Source: Corallibacter vietnamensis (lineage in GTDB: Bacteria; Bacteroidota; Bacteroidia; Flavobacteriales; Flavobacteriaceae). From it: 64,000 nt of DNA. The stretch is taken from NCBI RefSeq assembly GCF_039537875.1, contig NZ_BAABBI010000001.1, forward strand, positions 1,488,001 to 1,552,000, in the 5' to 3' direction. Below are positions 35,935 through 44,163 of this stretch, in pieces. Numbering within the stretch: position 1 is the first letter of the stretch; each line of letters opens with the position of its first letter. Made by a program: the position numbers and the translations under genes. A model generated the notes under the pieces. It saw only the letters and a list, made by a program, of their open reading frames with translations, made no database searches and was not told the DNA's origin.

Positions 35935-36453
35935 TTAATTCCAATTTTCATCAAAATCTAAATTATCATAGTCTTCAATGTCAAGATCGTCATCAAACTC
36001 ATTGAAATCATCGTCTAAATCATCAGATTCAAAAGCTTTTTCTGGTGCCTGATCAGGAATTTGCCCATGTACAAACATAAGGTTTGGGTAATCGGTACCT
36101 TCAACTTCTTCAACAATTTCAGCAAGTTCTACATAAAATGTCCACATGCTTAAAAAATCATAAACATAAATAAGCTTTGTTTGTGCTTCATGAACTACAT
36201 CATTAATAGTGGTTTCGTTCATTAGTTTTACAGAGTTTACGCCTTCGCTCATGTCAAACAGCGAAATTTCTTCTCCTTGTTCCCAAGCATCATTACTCAT
36301 GTAAAATGAAGCCATTTCCATGCCGTCAAACCCAAAGGATTGCGTAATGATGTTGTGTAAATCTTCAAGGGTATCTGTTTCACGAATTTCTAAATCGCGA
36401 AAAACATCATCTTCTGTATCGTTGTCAAGAATAACTCTAAATCTATAAACCAT
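35935..36453 (-). CDS. Plasmid pRiA4b ORF-3-like family protein
   Basis: 172 aa. The first 120 residues match the pRiA4b ORF-3/IS1096 passenger-like family: VYRFRVILDND, IRETDTLEDLHNIITQSFGFD, HMxSFY-like MASFYMSND, and KLIYVYDFLSMWTFYVEL, the family Y-x-Y-D-[FY]-x-D-x-W region. The C-terminal 40 residues are extremely acidic (Asp/Glu runs ending FDENWN). The family name comes from a plasmid gene; nothing here suggests mobility, and such genes are common single chromosomal genes in Flavobacteriia. Function unknown. A -7 box overlaps the ctaA stop codon upstream. Confidence 0.85.
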   Translation of the reverse strand: MVYRFRVILDNDTEDDVFRDLEIRETDTLEDLHNIITQSFGFDGMEMASFYMSNDAWEQGEEISLFDMSEGVNSVKLMNETTINDVVHEAQTKLIYVYDFLSMWTFYVELAEIVEEVEGTDYPNLMFVHGQIPDQAPEKAFESDDLDDDFNEFDDDLDIEDYDNLDFDENWN

Positions 36454-36473
36454 AATTTTTTAAAATAAGCGTG

Positions 36474-36481
36474 CAAAGTTA
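36474..36481 (-). promoter_or_regulatory. -7 promoter box for the pRiA4b ORF-3-like gene
   Basis: TAACTTTG on the minus strand, 20 nt before the ATG at 36453; its first bases are the stop codon of ctaA. No clear -33 box. Confidence 0.4.
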
Positions 36482-37513
36482 CGAAGTTTGTAGTTTGTTT
36501 TTAGCGTTAAATGCTTCTAAAATTAAGTAATATTGAATTCCGAACAAAATACTAGCTAAAACAAGGTGTAAACTTTGCGAACCAAACGGAAAATTAAAAT
36601 TAGCCATGGCAATTCCTGAAAGTACTTCTATGATGAGAATGCCCATAACCCAGTTTAATTTTTTATGGTTGAGTTTTTGTTTTTTTAATAAGTAATATAG
36701 GTAACCATTTACCAGTAGGACTATAATAGAGAATGATCTATGTACGTAAAAAGAAACGGTTGGATTGTTTAGCCATAAGTTTGTATTTTCATCTCCTAGC
36801 AGTTTACTTTGCTCATCAATAAATTGTCTTACTTGCGTACCTAACACAATTTGAATAAGTGTTAGTATAGAAGCAATTACTAGTACGTTTTTAAATACAT
36901 TGTGTTGCTTAAAAGCCTTTTTATTAGGGCTTGTTTTGTAAATAACATATAAAATGGCAGCAACTATTACCAGTGCCATAACCATATGAACTGTTATTTT
37001 AAAAGGCGCTAAATGAGAGTCTACTACGGTTTTTCCTAACCAAGCTTGAAATCCCATGCCAAAAACTATTGCAAACGATAGCAGCGTAATGGTTTTGTTT
37101 TCTTTCCAGAGCTTTACTGATGCAAAAGCCATTAATAATGTCGCGAAACCTGCTAGAGCACCAAATAGTCGGTTTATATATTCTACCCAAGTATGTGTTG
37201 GGTTAAAAACAGCATAATCATGTTTTGTATAGGTTTCCCAATGTGATTTTATAAATGTATCTGCAGTTGTAAAATCTGATTTGGCTACTTGTAGTGTTTT
37301 ATTTACAATAATAACTTGCCCTTTTTTGTAGGTTTTATTAGCATGCCATTCTAACTGTTCGTGTTCAGTAGGCGGAATATAGTAGCCAAAACATTTAGGC
37401 CAGTCTGGGCAACCCATGCCGCTACCTGTCATTCTTACCACAGCACCAGCAATAATAACCAAATATGTTAAAACAAGCGTTACTTTGGCAATGGTGTGAA
37501 AATGCTTTTTCAT
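36479..37513 (-). CDS. ctaA: Heme A synthase, COX15/CtaA family
   Basis: 344 aa, eight predicted membrane helices. Converts heme O to heme A for aa3-type cytochrome oxidase in the inner membrane. Seen: N-terminal VTYLVIIAGAVVRMTGSGMGCPDWPKC-type motif (TGSGMGCPDWP around 29-39), heme-ligand His candidates in HTWVEYINRLFG and in DSHLAPFKITVHM, and HRSF/SLHLVLAS in the second half. The fragment between helices 1 and 2 is long, as in the Bacteroidota branch. Follows the CCA-adding enzyme gene by 7 nt, so it is probably co-transcribed with it. Confidence 0.93.
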   Translation of the reverse strand: MKKHFHTIAKVTLVLTYLVIIAGAVVRMTGSGMGCPDWPKCFGYYIPPTEHEQLEWHANKTYKKGQVIIVNKTLQVAKSDFTTADTFIKSHWETYTKHDYAVFNPTHTWVEYINRLFGALAGFATLLMAFASVKLWKENKTITLLSFAIVFGMGFQAWLGKTVVDSHLAPFKITVHMVMALVIVAAILYVIYKTSPNKKAFKQHNVFKNVLVIASILTLIQIVLGTQVRQFIDEQSKLLGDENTNLWLNNPTVSFYVHRSFSIIVLLVNGYLYYLLKKQKLNHKKLNWVMGILIIEVLSGIAMANFNFPFGSQSLHLVLASILFGIQYYLILEAFNAKNKLQTS

Positions 37514-37520
37514 ATGTTTT

Positions 37521-38939
37521 TTAGTTTTGTATGGTCAAGCCTAATCGCTTACCTTCTTTAAGCATAAGTTCATAGGCAGCTTCATGTTCGTTAGGGATAT
37601 CACCTTCTAGAATAGCTTCTTTAATCGTTTCTTTTATGATACCTATTTCTTTTGAAGGTTTTAAATTGAAAGTATTCATAATTTCTTCACCAGAAATTGG
37701 TGGTTGAAAATTACGCACATGATCACGTGCTTCAACTTCAACTATTTTTTCACGAACTATCTTAAAGTTGTTGTGATATTTTTTGAATTTTTTCGGGTTT
37801 TTTGTAGTAATGTCAGCTTCACAAAGTGTCATTAAATCATCCACATAATCACCTGCATCAAAAACTAATCTACGAACAGCAGAGTCTGTAACTTCATCAT
37901 TTGCTAGTACAATAGGTCTTGAGCTCATAAATACCATTTTCTGTACAAATTTCATTTTGTCATTAAGTGGCATTTTAAGGCGCTTAAAAAGATGATAGAC
38001 CATTTTTGAACCTTCAAATTCATGACCGTGAAAGGTCCAGCCTGTTCTTTTATAAAAACGTTTGGTTGGTGCTTTGCCAATATCATGAAGCAAGGCGGCC
38101 CAGCGTAACCACAAGTTATCTGTGTTTTCAGAAATATTATCAACGACTTCAAGCGTGTGATAAAAATTGTCTTTATGGCGTTGGCCTTCTATCTCGTCAA
38201 TACCTTTTAAGGCAGTAAGCTCTGGTAAAATACGATTAAGTAGTCCTGTTTTTTCAAGTAATAAAAACCCTGTAGAAGGTTTTTTGCTTTCTAAAATTTT
38301 GTTTAGTTCTACAACAATGCGTTCGTTGGTAATTATTTTTATGCGTTCGCTATTTCTTGAAATAGCGTTAAGAGATTCTTCTTCAATTTTAAATCCTAAT
38401 TGTGTTGCAAAACGAATAGCACGCATCATTCGTAAAGGATCGTCGCTATAAGTAATATCAGGATCTAAAGGTGTTTTTATTAGTTTGTTTTCTAAATCTT
38501 GAATACCTCCAAACGGATCTAATAGTTCTCCAAAGTTGGTTTCAGATAAATTAAGAGCTAATGCATTTATGGTAAAATCTCTTCGGTTTTGATCATCTTG
38601 AAGTGAGCCGTTTTCAACAATAGGGTTGCGGCTATTTTCCTGATAACTTTCTTTTCTAGCGCCTACAAATTCAACTTCAATATCATCATAGCGAAGCATT
38701 GCTGTTCCATAAGTTTTAAAAACTTGAACTTTAGGGTTGTTTGGTAAATTTTTTGCGACTTGTTTTGCTAAAGCGATACCGCTGCCAATGGCAACAATAT
38801 CAATGTCTTTTGCAGTGCCTCTTTTTAAAATAAAATCGCGAACAAATCCGCCTATAACGTAACTGTCTATGTTAAGTTCTTTGGCTGATTGAGAAACAGT
38901 CTTGAATATAGGGTGTTGCAGTGCTTTTTTATAATTCAT
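37521..38939 (-). CDS. cca: CCA tRNA nucleotidyltransferase, HD-domain type
   Basis: 472 aa. Adds or repairs the 3' CCA of tRNAs. N-terminal nucleotidyltransferase: GGFVRDFILKR, catalytic DIDIV, and RRDFTINALAL; then the nucleotide-selection region around DPLRMMRAIRFATQLGF. The C-terminal half has an HD phosphohydrolase motif (LLHDIGKAPTKRF) and GHEFEGSKM. A pure poly(A) polymerase is the main alternative, but no second nucleotidyltransferase is visible here. Upstream of ctaA by 7 nt and downstream of the threonylcarbamoyl-AMP synthase gene by 43 nt; all three are on one strand, the first two being tRNA-related. Confidence 0.92.
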   Translation of the reverse strand: MNYKKALQHPIFKTVSQSAKELNIDSYVIGGFVRDFILKRGTAKDIDIVAIGSGIALAKQVAKNLPNNPKVQVFKTYGTAMLRYDDIEVEFVGARKESYQENSRNPIVENGSLQDDQNRRDFTINALALNLSETNFGELLDPFGGIQDLENKLIKTPLDPDITYSDDPLRMMRAIRFATQLGFKIEEESLNAISRNSERIKIITNERIVVELNKILESKKPSTGFLLLEKTGLLNRILPELTALKGIDEIEGQRHKDNFYHTLEVVDNISENTDNLWLRWAALLHDIGKAPTKRFYKRTGWTFHGHEFEGSKMVYHLFKRLKMPLNDKMKFVQKMVFMSSRPIVLANDEVTDSAVRRLVFDAGDYVDDLMTLCEADITTKNPKKFKKYHNNFKIVREKIVEVEARDHVRNFQPPISGEEIMNTFNLKPSKEIGIIKETIKEAILEGDIPNEHEAAYELMLKEGKRLGLTIQN

Positions 38940-38982
38940 GAGCTTCTAATGCCAAGTTTCGAGTAGGACTAATTATTGAGAG

Positions 38983-39543
38983 TTATTTTCTTATTATTTG
39001 CACACTGCCATCGTCGTGTAATTTTATGATTGAGGATGGTTTTGTGGCTGTTTTTTTGTCAGGCAAATTTACAACATAGTCTACACCTTTTAAAATGTCA
39101 GAAGATATTTCTTTAAATGAATTTGGCGTTGGTTCACCGCTAATATTTGCAGATGTAGAAACAATAGCGCCATTAAATTTATTAAGAAGTTGTAGACAAA
39201 AATCATGATTAGGGATTCTAATAGCTAATGTATTGTCGTTGGCAATTAAGTTTGAAGCTAAATGTTGCGGATTGTTGTAAATTATTGTCGTAGGTTTTTC
39301 GTTATTATTAAAGTAGCTATAAGCAACCTCAGGAACGTTTTTTATATACGTTTTTAGCATAACATCATTGGCGACCAGGCAAATAAGCGCTTTGCTTTCA
39401 GCACGTTGTTTTAGTTTGTAAATTTTTTCAACAGCATGACTATTTGAAGCATCGCAACCAATACCCCAAACAGTATCTGTAGGATATAGTATAAGCCCTC
39501 CTTTTTTTAAGGTTTCAAAGGCTTTATTAATTATATCTTGCAT
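38983..39543 (-). CDS. tsaC: L-threonylcarbamoyladenylate synthase (YrdC/Sua5 family)
   Basis: 186 aa, single YrdC domain without the Sua5 C-terminal extension. Makes threonylcarbamoyl-AMP from Thr, bicarbonate and ATP for the tRNA modification t6A at position 37. Seen: GLILYPTDTVWGIGCDA near the N-terminus, KLKQRAESKALICLV (the K-R-x(n)-K substrate pocket), PTTII, LAIRIPNHDFCLQLL and STSANISGEPTPN. Divergent from the fucosyltransferase gene; an inverted repeat lies between the two. Confidence 0.92.
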   Translation of the reverse strand: MQDIINKAFETLKKGGLILYPTDTVWGIGCDASNSHAVEKIYKLKQRAESKALICLVANDVMLKTYIKNVPEVAYSYFNNNEKPTTIIYNNPQHLASNLIANDNTLAIRIPNHDFCLQLLNKFNGAIVSTSANISGEPTPNSFKEISSDILKGVDYVVNLPDKKTATKPSSIIKLHDDGSVQIIRK

Positions 39544-39560
39544 GGTGATAATATCAAAAA

Positions 39561-39595
39561 AATATTACAGCAAAAATAAGAAAAGTTGTAATATT
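39561..39595. promoter_or_regulatory. Inverted repeat in the tsaC/fucosyltransferase divergent region
   Basis: AATATTACA (39561-39569) and TGTAATATT (39587-39595) form a perfect 9-bp inverted repeat with a 17-nt spacer, 17 nt upstream of the tsaC start codon. Candidate operator; A/T-rich, so chance is possible. Confidence 0.3.
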
Positions 39596-39661
39596 GCTTA
39601 AATAATTAATGTTTTTCAACAAATACGTTTAAAATGACGTGTTTAAAAGATTTGTACAAGT

Positions 39662-40540
39662 ATGGTTATTGTTAGATTGCGTGGTGGATTAGGAAATCAA
39701 ATGTTTCAGTATGCTTTAGGAAAAAGAATTTCAGAGCAATTAAACACGCCATTAAAGCTAGATTTAACAACCATTTTAAGGGTAAAAAAGAAAGAAGGGT
39801 TTACTTATAGGCCTTATCAACTTCATATATTTAATGTTGAAGAAAGTTACCTAATAAACCCAAAAACAATTCGTTTTTTTAATAAACTCCATCTGCATTT
39901 TATAGTTGAAATAATTAAAGGAATAAAGTTATTAGGTAAGAAAAAAGTAAAGGAAAAAACCTTTACGGTTGATGATAACCTGATAAATTCGCCATTAAAC
40001 AATGCGTTATATAGTGGTTACTGGCAAAGCGAAAAATATTTTAGTGATGCTGAAGCTTCATTAAGACTTGATTTTTCTTTTAAAGAATCTTTATCACCAC
40101 AAGCAACAAATATTCTTGAAAAAATACAACAAACCAACAGTGTTTGTGTACATATGAGGCGTGGCGATTATGTACAGAATAATTATTTTGTACCTATGAG
40201 TTCTGATTATTTTGAGAAAGCTTCTACATATATTAACGACCATATAAAGGATCCTCATTTTTTTATATTTTCAGATGAACCTCAATGGTGTATTGATAAT
40301 ATAAAAATGGATGCTAACTTTACAGTTGTAGATTTTGAAACAGAAAAAATTAAATACAAAGAAGATTTGCAGTTAATGGCTTCTTGTCAACATTTCATTA
40401 TGTCTGCAAGTAGTTTTTCTTGGTGGGCTGTTTGGTTAAGCGGTGTTAAAAACAAAATAACAATAGCACCAAAACAATGGTTTGCTGATCAAAGTATTGA
40501 TGTGAGCGATTTGGTTGGAAGCGATTGGATAAGACTGTAA
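39662..40540 (+). CDS. Alpha-1,2-fucosyltransferase-like glycosyltransferase (GT11)
   Basis: 292 aa. GT11 hallmarks are present: N-terminal RLRGGLGNQMFQYALG, the GDP-binding HMRRGDY at 164-170, and the C-terminal SASSFSWWAVWLSG. GT11 enzymes transfer fucose in alpha-1,2 linkage to surface glycans; the acceptor and even the fucose specificity are not determined by sequence. No membrane helix, probably cytoplasmic and membrane-associated. The LPS kinase-like gene follows after 31 nt, making a two-gene + strand unit that converges on GT2/GT9 genes. Confidence 0.9.
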   Translation: MVIVRLRGGLGNQMFQYALGKRISEQLNTPLKLDLTTILRVKKKEGFTYRPYQLHIFNVEESYLINPKTIRFFNKLHLHFIVEIIKGIKLLGKKKVKEKTFTVDDNLINSPLNNALYSGYWQSEKYFSDAEASLRLDFSFKESLSPQATNILEKIQQTNSVCVHMRRGDYVQNNYFVPMSSDYFEKASTYINDHIKDPHFFIFSDEPQWCIDNIKMDANFTVVDFETEKIKYKEDLQLMASCQHFIMSASSFSWWAVWLSGVKNKITIAPKQWFADQSIDVSDLVGSDWIRL

Positions 40541-40571
40541 TTAAGACACTATAAAATAATTAATAAAACAC

Positions 40572-41333
40572 ATGGACATTAAAATTTCTGATAAGTTTTT
40601 AGCTTTTAAAGATGATATTGAAAATTGTATTAATAATTTTTCAGTTTCAGGAACTTTACTGTCAGGTGGTGATAGGAATTCTCTTAAAACCTTTAAGGTT
40701 AAGGGTAAGGTTTTAAACATAAAATCGTTTAAAATACCAAACCTTGTTAATCAAGTAGTCTATAAGTTTTTTAGAAAAAGTAAAGCACAACGCTCTTTTG
40801 AATATGCTAGTAAATTAATGGCATTAAATGTAGGCACGCCACAGCCAATAGCTTATTATGAGAAAACAACCTCTTTTCTTTTTAAAAATAGTTACTACGT
40901 AAGCGAGCATTTAGATTATGATATTACGTATAGAGAGTTGATGTTAAATTTAGATTACCCAAATAACGAAAAGATTTTACGAGCATTTACAAGGTTTACA
41001 TACAATCTACATAAAAAAGGTATTAATTTTTTAGATCACTCACCAGGAAATACCCTAATTCAGATAAACAATGGTGATTATAAATTTTATTTGGTTGATT
41101 TAAACCGAATGGAGTTTAAGCATATGTCTTTTAATACACGCATCAGGAATTTTGAGCGCTTAAGTGTTCATGAATCTGTGGTGAGAATAATGAGTGATGA
41201 GTATGCTAAATGTTCTGGAGAAGATTTTCAAAAAATCTTTAATTTGATGTGGTCTTCTACTCAAAAGTTTCAAGATAAATTTTACAGGAAAATTCGCTTA
41301 AAAAAGAAACTGCTTTTTTGGCGTAAAAAATAG
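40572..41333 (+). CDS. Lipopolysaccharide kinase InaA-like (Kdo/WaaP family)
   Basis: 253 aa. Protein-kinase-like fold: a Lys-rich ATP region early (LKTFKVKGKVLNIKSFKIPN), hinge SEHLDYDITYRELM, catalytic loop LDHSPGNTLIQ (the HxxxxN form of HRD) and metal-binding LVDLNRMEF (DFG equivalent). It likely phosphorylates the inner core or Kdo of LPS. It shares a transcript with the fucosyltransferase and abuts the convergent GT2 gene with no spacer: its stop ends at 41333 and the opposite gene ends at 41334. Confidence 0.85.
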   Translation: MDIKISDKFLAFKDDIENCINNFSVSGTLLSGGDRNSLKTFKVKGKVLNIKSFKIPNLVNQVVYKFFRKSKAQRSFEYASKLMALNVGTPQPIAYYEKTTSFLFKNSYYVSEHLDYDITYRELMLNLDYPNNEKILRAFTRFTYNLHKKGINFLDHSPGNTLIQINNGDYKFYLVDLNRMEFKHMSFNTRIRNFERLSVHESVVRIMSDEYAKCSGEDFQKIFNLMWSSTQKFQDKFYRKIRLKKKLLFWRKK

Positions 41334-42089
41334 TTATTTCCTGTTTTTGCGTAACAACCATAATTTTACGTAGCGCATAAAAACTACATAACCTTGAAGA
41401 TATCCTATGGTTAAACCTACAACGCCATCTCTAAAGCCGCTTTGTACTATGTAGTGTTTAAAAAAACCCCAAAAAGGCTTTATTACAAAATGGTAAGGCG
41501 TTAAAGTTCCTGTTTTTTTGTCGTAATCTTTTGCTTGCCATGTAGCATATTTGTTTAGCTTTTCAATGTATGCGTCGAGTGTTGTATATGTGTTATGATA
41601 AAGCTTGTTTTTTAATTTACTTACAGGACCATTTGCTATTATTTCCTCATGCACAAATTTATCTTCGTATTTACAGGAATCTCTTTTAAAAAAGCGAATA
41701 ACTTTATCATTTCTCCAGCCACTAAAATGTACGCGTTTACCCATAAAATGATTCATTCTACCTATCCAATAAGCAACAATATCTGCTTTAGGATTTTTCA
41801 ATAAATCAATAATTTCGGCTTGTAGTTCAGGAGTTACACGTTCGTCAGCATCAACAAGTAAAACCCAATCATATTTAGCTTGAGGAATTGCCCAATTTTT
41901 CTGGTCTGCAGCATATTTAAACTCTCGTTGTAACACTGTGACACCAAGACTTTTTGCTTTTTCATAAGTGCCATCGTTAGTAAAACTATCTACAACAATA
42001 ATTTCATTGGCAAACCTTACTGAATCTATGACAGCTTCAATATTGTGTATTTCGTTACCAACAGGAATTATGGCAGTTAGTTTTTGCAT
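41334..42089 (-). CDS. Glycosyltransferase family 2 (WaaE/KdtX-like)
   Basis: 251 aa. GT-A fold: AIIPVGNEIHNIEAVIDSV, IIVVDSFTNDGTYEKAK, the acceptor stretch QKNWAIPQAKYDWVLLVDADERV with the DXD motif DAD, and a C-terminal amphipathic region typical of LPS-core beta-glucosyltransferases such as WaaE. Sugar and acceptor are not determinable. Its ATG directly follows the stop codon of the GT9 gene (TAAATG), indicating translational coupling. Confidence 0.88.
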   Translation of the reverse strand: MQKLTAIIPVGNEIHNIEAVIDSVRFANEIIVVDSFTNDGTYEKAKSLGVTVLQREFKYAADQKNWAIPQAKYDWVLLVDADERVTPELQAEIIDLLKNPKADIVAYWIGRMNHFMGKRVHFSGWRNDKVIRFFKRDSCKYEDKFVHEEIIANGPVSKLKNKLYHNTYTTLDAYIEKLNKYATWQAKDYDKKTGTLTPYHFVIKPFWGFFKHYIVQSGFRDGVVGLTIGYLQGYVVFMRYVKLWLLRKNRK

Positions 42090-43148
42090 TTAGTATATGT
42101 GCTTTAAAAAAGATATGAGTTGTTTTTCAAAGAAATCAGGGTTAAATTCTTGATAAAGTGACATGGCTTGAGGTTTCATTTCTTTTTCAGTTTTATTAGC
42201 ATATAAATCAGGTTTATAGTCTTTTAAATGTACTGAAACATTGTTAGAATCATCTTCAAAAACACTCCAAGTATCTTTGTCTATCCATGGTGAAAATATG
42301 GTAAACGTTTTAATATTCAAAGCCTTTGCCATATTTACTGCGCCACCTTCGTTGCCAATTAGCGCGTTACAGTGTGTTGTTATAGCCAAGAAATCACGTA
42401 AGCTTTTACCGTATACATTAAAGTATATATGATTTTGCGTGTTGGTTTTACATAAATCAAAAATAGCTTTGGCTTCAGGTTCTTGTTTTGGAATGTAGTT
42501 AAATAAAATTTGGCCTTGAGTTTGTGAAACAATAAGATCTATCACCTTTGCCATATGATGAAACGGGTAGGTTTTATTTTCTCCACTACCTAAAACACTA
42601 ATCATAAAAAGGGGCTTTTTAAAATCTATGTTATAAGATTTCAAAAATGCTTTACTAGTTTCTTTTTCTTGTTGAGTGATATAAATTTTAGGCTTTATGT
42701 TTTCTATATCAATGCCTAGAGGTTCTAATAATTGTAGCCTGTTTACAATAGCTAAACCAGCAGGATTGCTAGTGCTAGTTAAACGTTTTATATTGTGAGT
42801 ATAAACAAAAGTTGTATAGGATTTGTGGTACGAAATTTTTGTTTTTGCTCCAGAAAATAAAGTTATGATGTTGCTAGAGAGTTTGGAATACACATCAATA
42901 ACAACATCATACTTGTTCTTTTTTATACTTTTTGCTAGTTTAAAAAGTTTTCGTTTGCTTTTTTCAACTTCAGGTGAGAAATGAATAAAATTAGTAATAA
43001 AAGGGTTGTTTTCAACGACAGGAAAGGTGTGCGAATTTATTAAATAATCTAATTGGGCATTAGGATATTTTTCACGTAATGCTTCAAACAGAATACTGCT
43101 TGTAAGCACATCACCAATCATTTTTTGTTGAATAACTAAAATCTTCAT
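42090..43148 (-). CDS. Glycosyltransferase family 9 (ADP-heptose:LPS heptosyltransferase-like)
   Basis: 352 aa. GT9 pattern: N-terminal KILVIQQKMIGDVLTSSILFEALREKYP, the conserved VVIDVYSKLSSNIITLFSG middle, and the donor site SVLGSGENKTYP ... IGNEGGAVNMAKAL. Family members add heptose to the LPS inner core; in Bacteroidota the actual sugar may differ. ATG starts immediately after the dapD stop codon, and its own stop abuts the GT2 ATG. Confidence 0.9.
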   Translation of the reverse strand: MKILVIQQKMIGDVLTSSILFEALREKYPNAQLDYLINSHTFPVVENNPFITNFIHFSPEVEKSKRKLFKLAKSIKKNKYDVVIDVYSKLSSNIITLFSGAKTKISYHKSYTTFVYTHNIKRLTSTSNPAGLAIVNRLQLLEPLGIDIENIKPKIYITQQEKETSKAFLKSYNIDFKKPLFMISVLGSGENKTYPFHHMAKVIDLIVSQTQGQILFNYIPKQEPEAKAIFDLCKTNTQNHIYFNVYGKSLRDFLAITTHCNALIGNEGGAVNMAKALNIKTFTIFSPWIDKDTWSVFEDDSNNVSVHLKDYKPDLYANKTEKEMKPQAMSLYQEFNPDFFEKQLISFLKHIY

Positions 43149-43964
43149 TTATACAGCAACATCATATTCTCTTAAAGCATCATTAAGAGATGTTTTTTTG
43201 TTTGTACTTTCTTTTCGTTTACCAATAATTAAAGCACAAGGAACATTGTAAGTTCCAGAAGGAAACTCTTTAGCGTAACTTCCTGGAATTACAACAGATC
43301 GTGCAGGAACAATGCCTTTCATTTCAACAGGTTGATCTCCTGTTACATCAATAATTTTTGTAGAGGCTGTTAGTACTACGTTTGCACCAAGAACAGCTTC
43401 GGTTTCTACTTTTACACCTTCAACAACAATACATCTTGATCCTATAAACGCATTGTCTTCAATAATTACAGGAGCTGCTTGTAAAGGTTCTAAAACACCA
43501 CCAATACCAACACCACCAGATAGGTGCACATTTTTGCCTATTTGCGCACAACTTCCTACTGTTGCCCAAGTATCAACCATAGTACTTTCATCTACATAGG
43601 CACCAATGTTTACATAGCTAGGCATCATAATAACACCGCTAGAAATATAAGCGCCATGACGTGCTACTGCATGAGGTACTACACGAATACCTTTGTCTTT
43701 ATAACCCGTTTTTAAAGGAATTTTATCATGATATTCAAAAATACCAACTTCAAAAGTTTCCATTTTTTGAATTGGGAAATATAAAACGACAGCTTTTTTA
43801 ACCCATTCGTTAACTTGCCAGCCGTTTTCTGTAGGTTCAGCAACGCGTAAAGTTCCAGCGTCAAGTAAATCTATAACGTTTCTTATGCTATCAATGGTTA
43901 CTTTGTCTTTAAGTAGCTCTCTGTTTTCCCAAGCTTCTTCTATTATGTGTTGTAGTTGTTTCAT
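43149..43964 (-). CDS. dapD: 2,3,4,5-tetrahydropyridine-2,6-dicarboxylate N-succinyltransferase
   Basis: 271 aa. Catalyses the succinyl-CoA-dependent step of the diaminopimelate/lysine pathway. N-terminal helical domain, then the left-handed beta-helix of hexapeptide repeats (for example YVNIGAYVDESTMVDTWATVGSCAQIGKNVHLSGGVGIGG region), ending with VIPGSYAKEFPSGTYNVPCALIIGKR. It uses succinyl-CoA; lysA of the same pathway is at 7738. It leads the dapD-GT9-GT2 unit with zero-gap junctions, an unusual coupling of cell-wall precursor and LPS glycosylation. Confidence 0.96.
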   Translation of the reverse strand: MKQLQHIIEEAWENRELLKDKVTIDSIRNVIDLLDAGTLRVAEPTENGWQVNEWVKKAVVLYFPIQKMETFEVGIFEYHDKIPLKTGYKDKGIRVVPHAVARHGAYISSGVIMMPSYVNIGAYVDESTMVDTWATVGSCAQIGKNVHLSGGVGIGGVLEPLQAAPVIIEDNAFIGSRCIVVEGVKVETEAVLGANVVLTASTKIIDVTGDQPVEMKGIVPARSVVIPGSYAKEFPSGTYNVPCALIIGKRKESTNKKTSLNDALREYDVAV

Positions 43965-43984
43965 TGTAAAAAAAATGGTTTTCG

Positions 43985-43992
43985 CAAAGATA
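43985..43992 (-). promoter_or_regulatory. -7 promoter box for dapD
   Basis: TATCTTTG on the minus strand, 20 nt before the dapD ATG; identical to the lysA box at 8962. No clear -33 box. Confidence 0.5.
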
Positions 43993-44111
43993 ACCCTATA
44001 AAATTGTATAGCTAAAAAACATTAAAAAAAATGTGACCTATCAAATAAAAGAGCGTCTTAATAATAAGTTGCACTTTAATTATAATGGGAAATAATTAGT
44101 TTTGCAATGTG

Positions 44112-44141
44112 CTCTCCGCTTTTTTAGTGGAGAGTTTTTTT
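44112..44141 (+). terminator. Terminator-like hairpin in the ruvX leader
   Basis: Stem CTCTCCGCT/AGTGGAGAG (44112-44120 with 44126-44134, one G-T pair), 5-nt T loop, then seven T. It lies 23 nt before the ruvX ATG with no + strand gene upstream. A -7-like TAGTTTTG at 44097-44104 would start a transcript right at this hairpin. Confidence 0.65.
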
Positions 44142-44148
44142 ATTATGT

Positions 44149-44162
44149 TACCTTTGCAAAGG
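44149..44162 (+). promoter_or_regulatory. -7 promoter box with 12-bp palindrome directly before ruvX
   Basis: TACCTTTG (44149-44156) is a full TAnnTTTG match; CCTTTGCAAAGG at 44151-44162 is a perfect palindrome ending 1 nt before the ATG. If used as promoter the mRNA would be nearly leaderless. Confidence 0.5.
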
Positions 44163-44163
44163 T

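Noticed and set aside
35935..36453. Plasmid or transposon remnant, from the family names pRiA4b ORF-3 and IS1096 passenger
   Set aside because: No transposase, terminal repeats or target duplication nearby; the gene sits among housekeeping genes with its own promoter and terminator.
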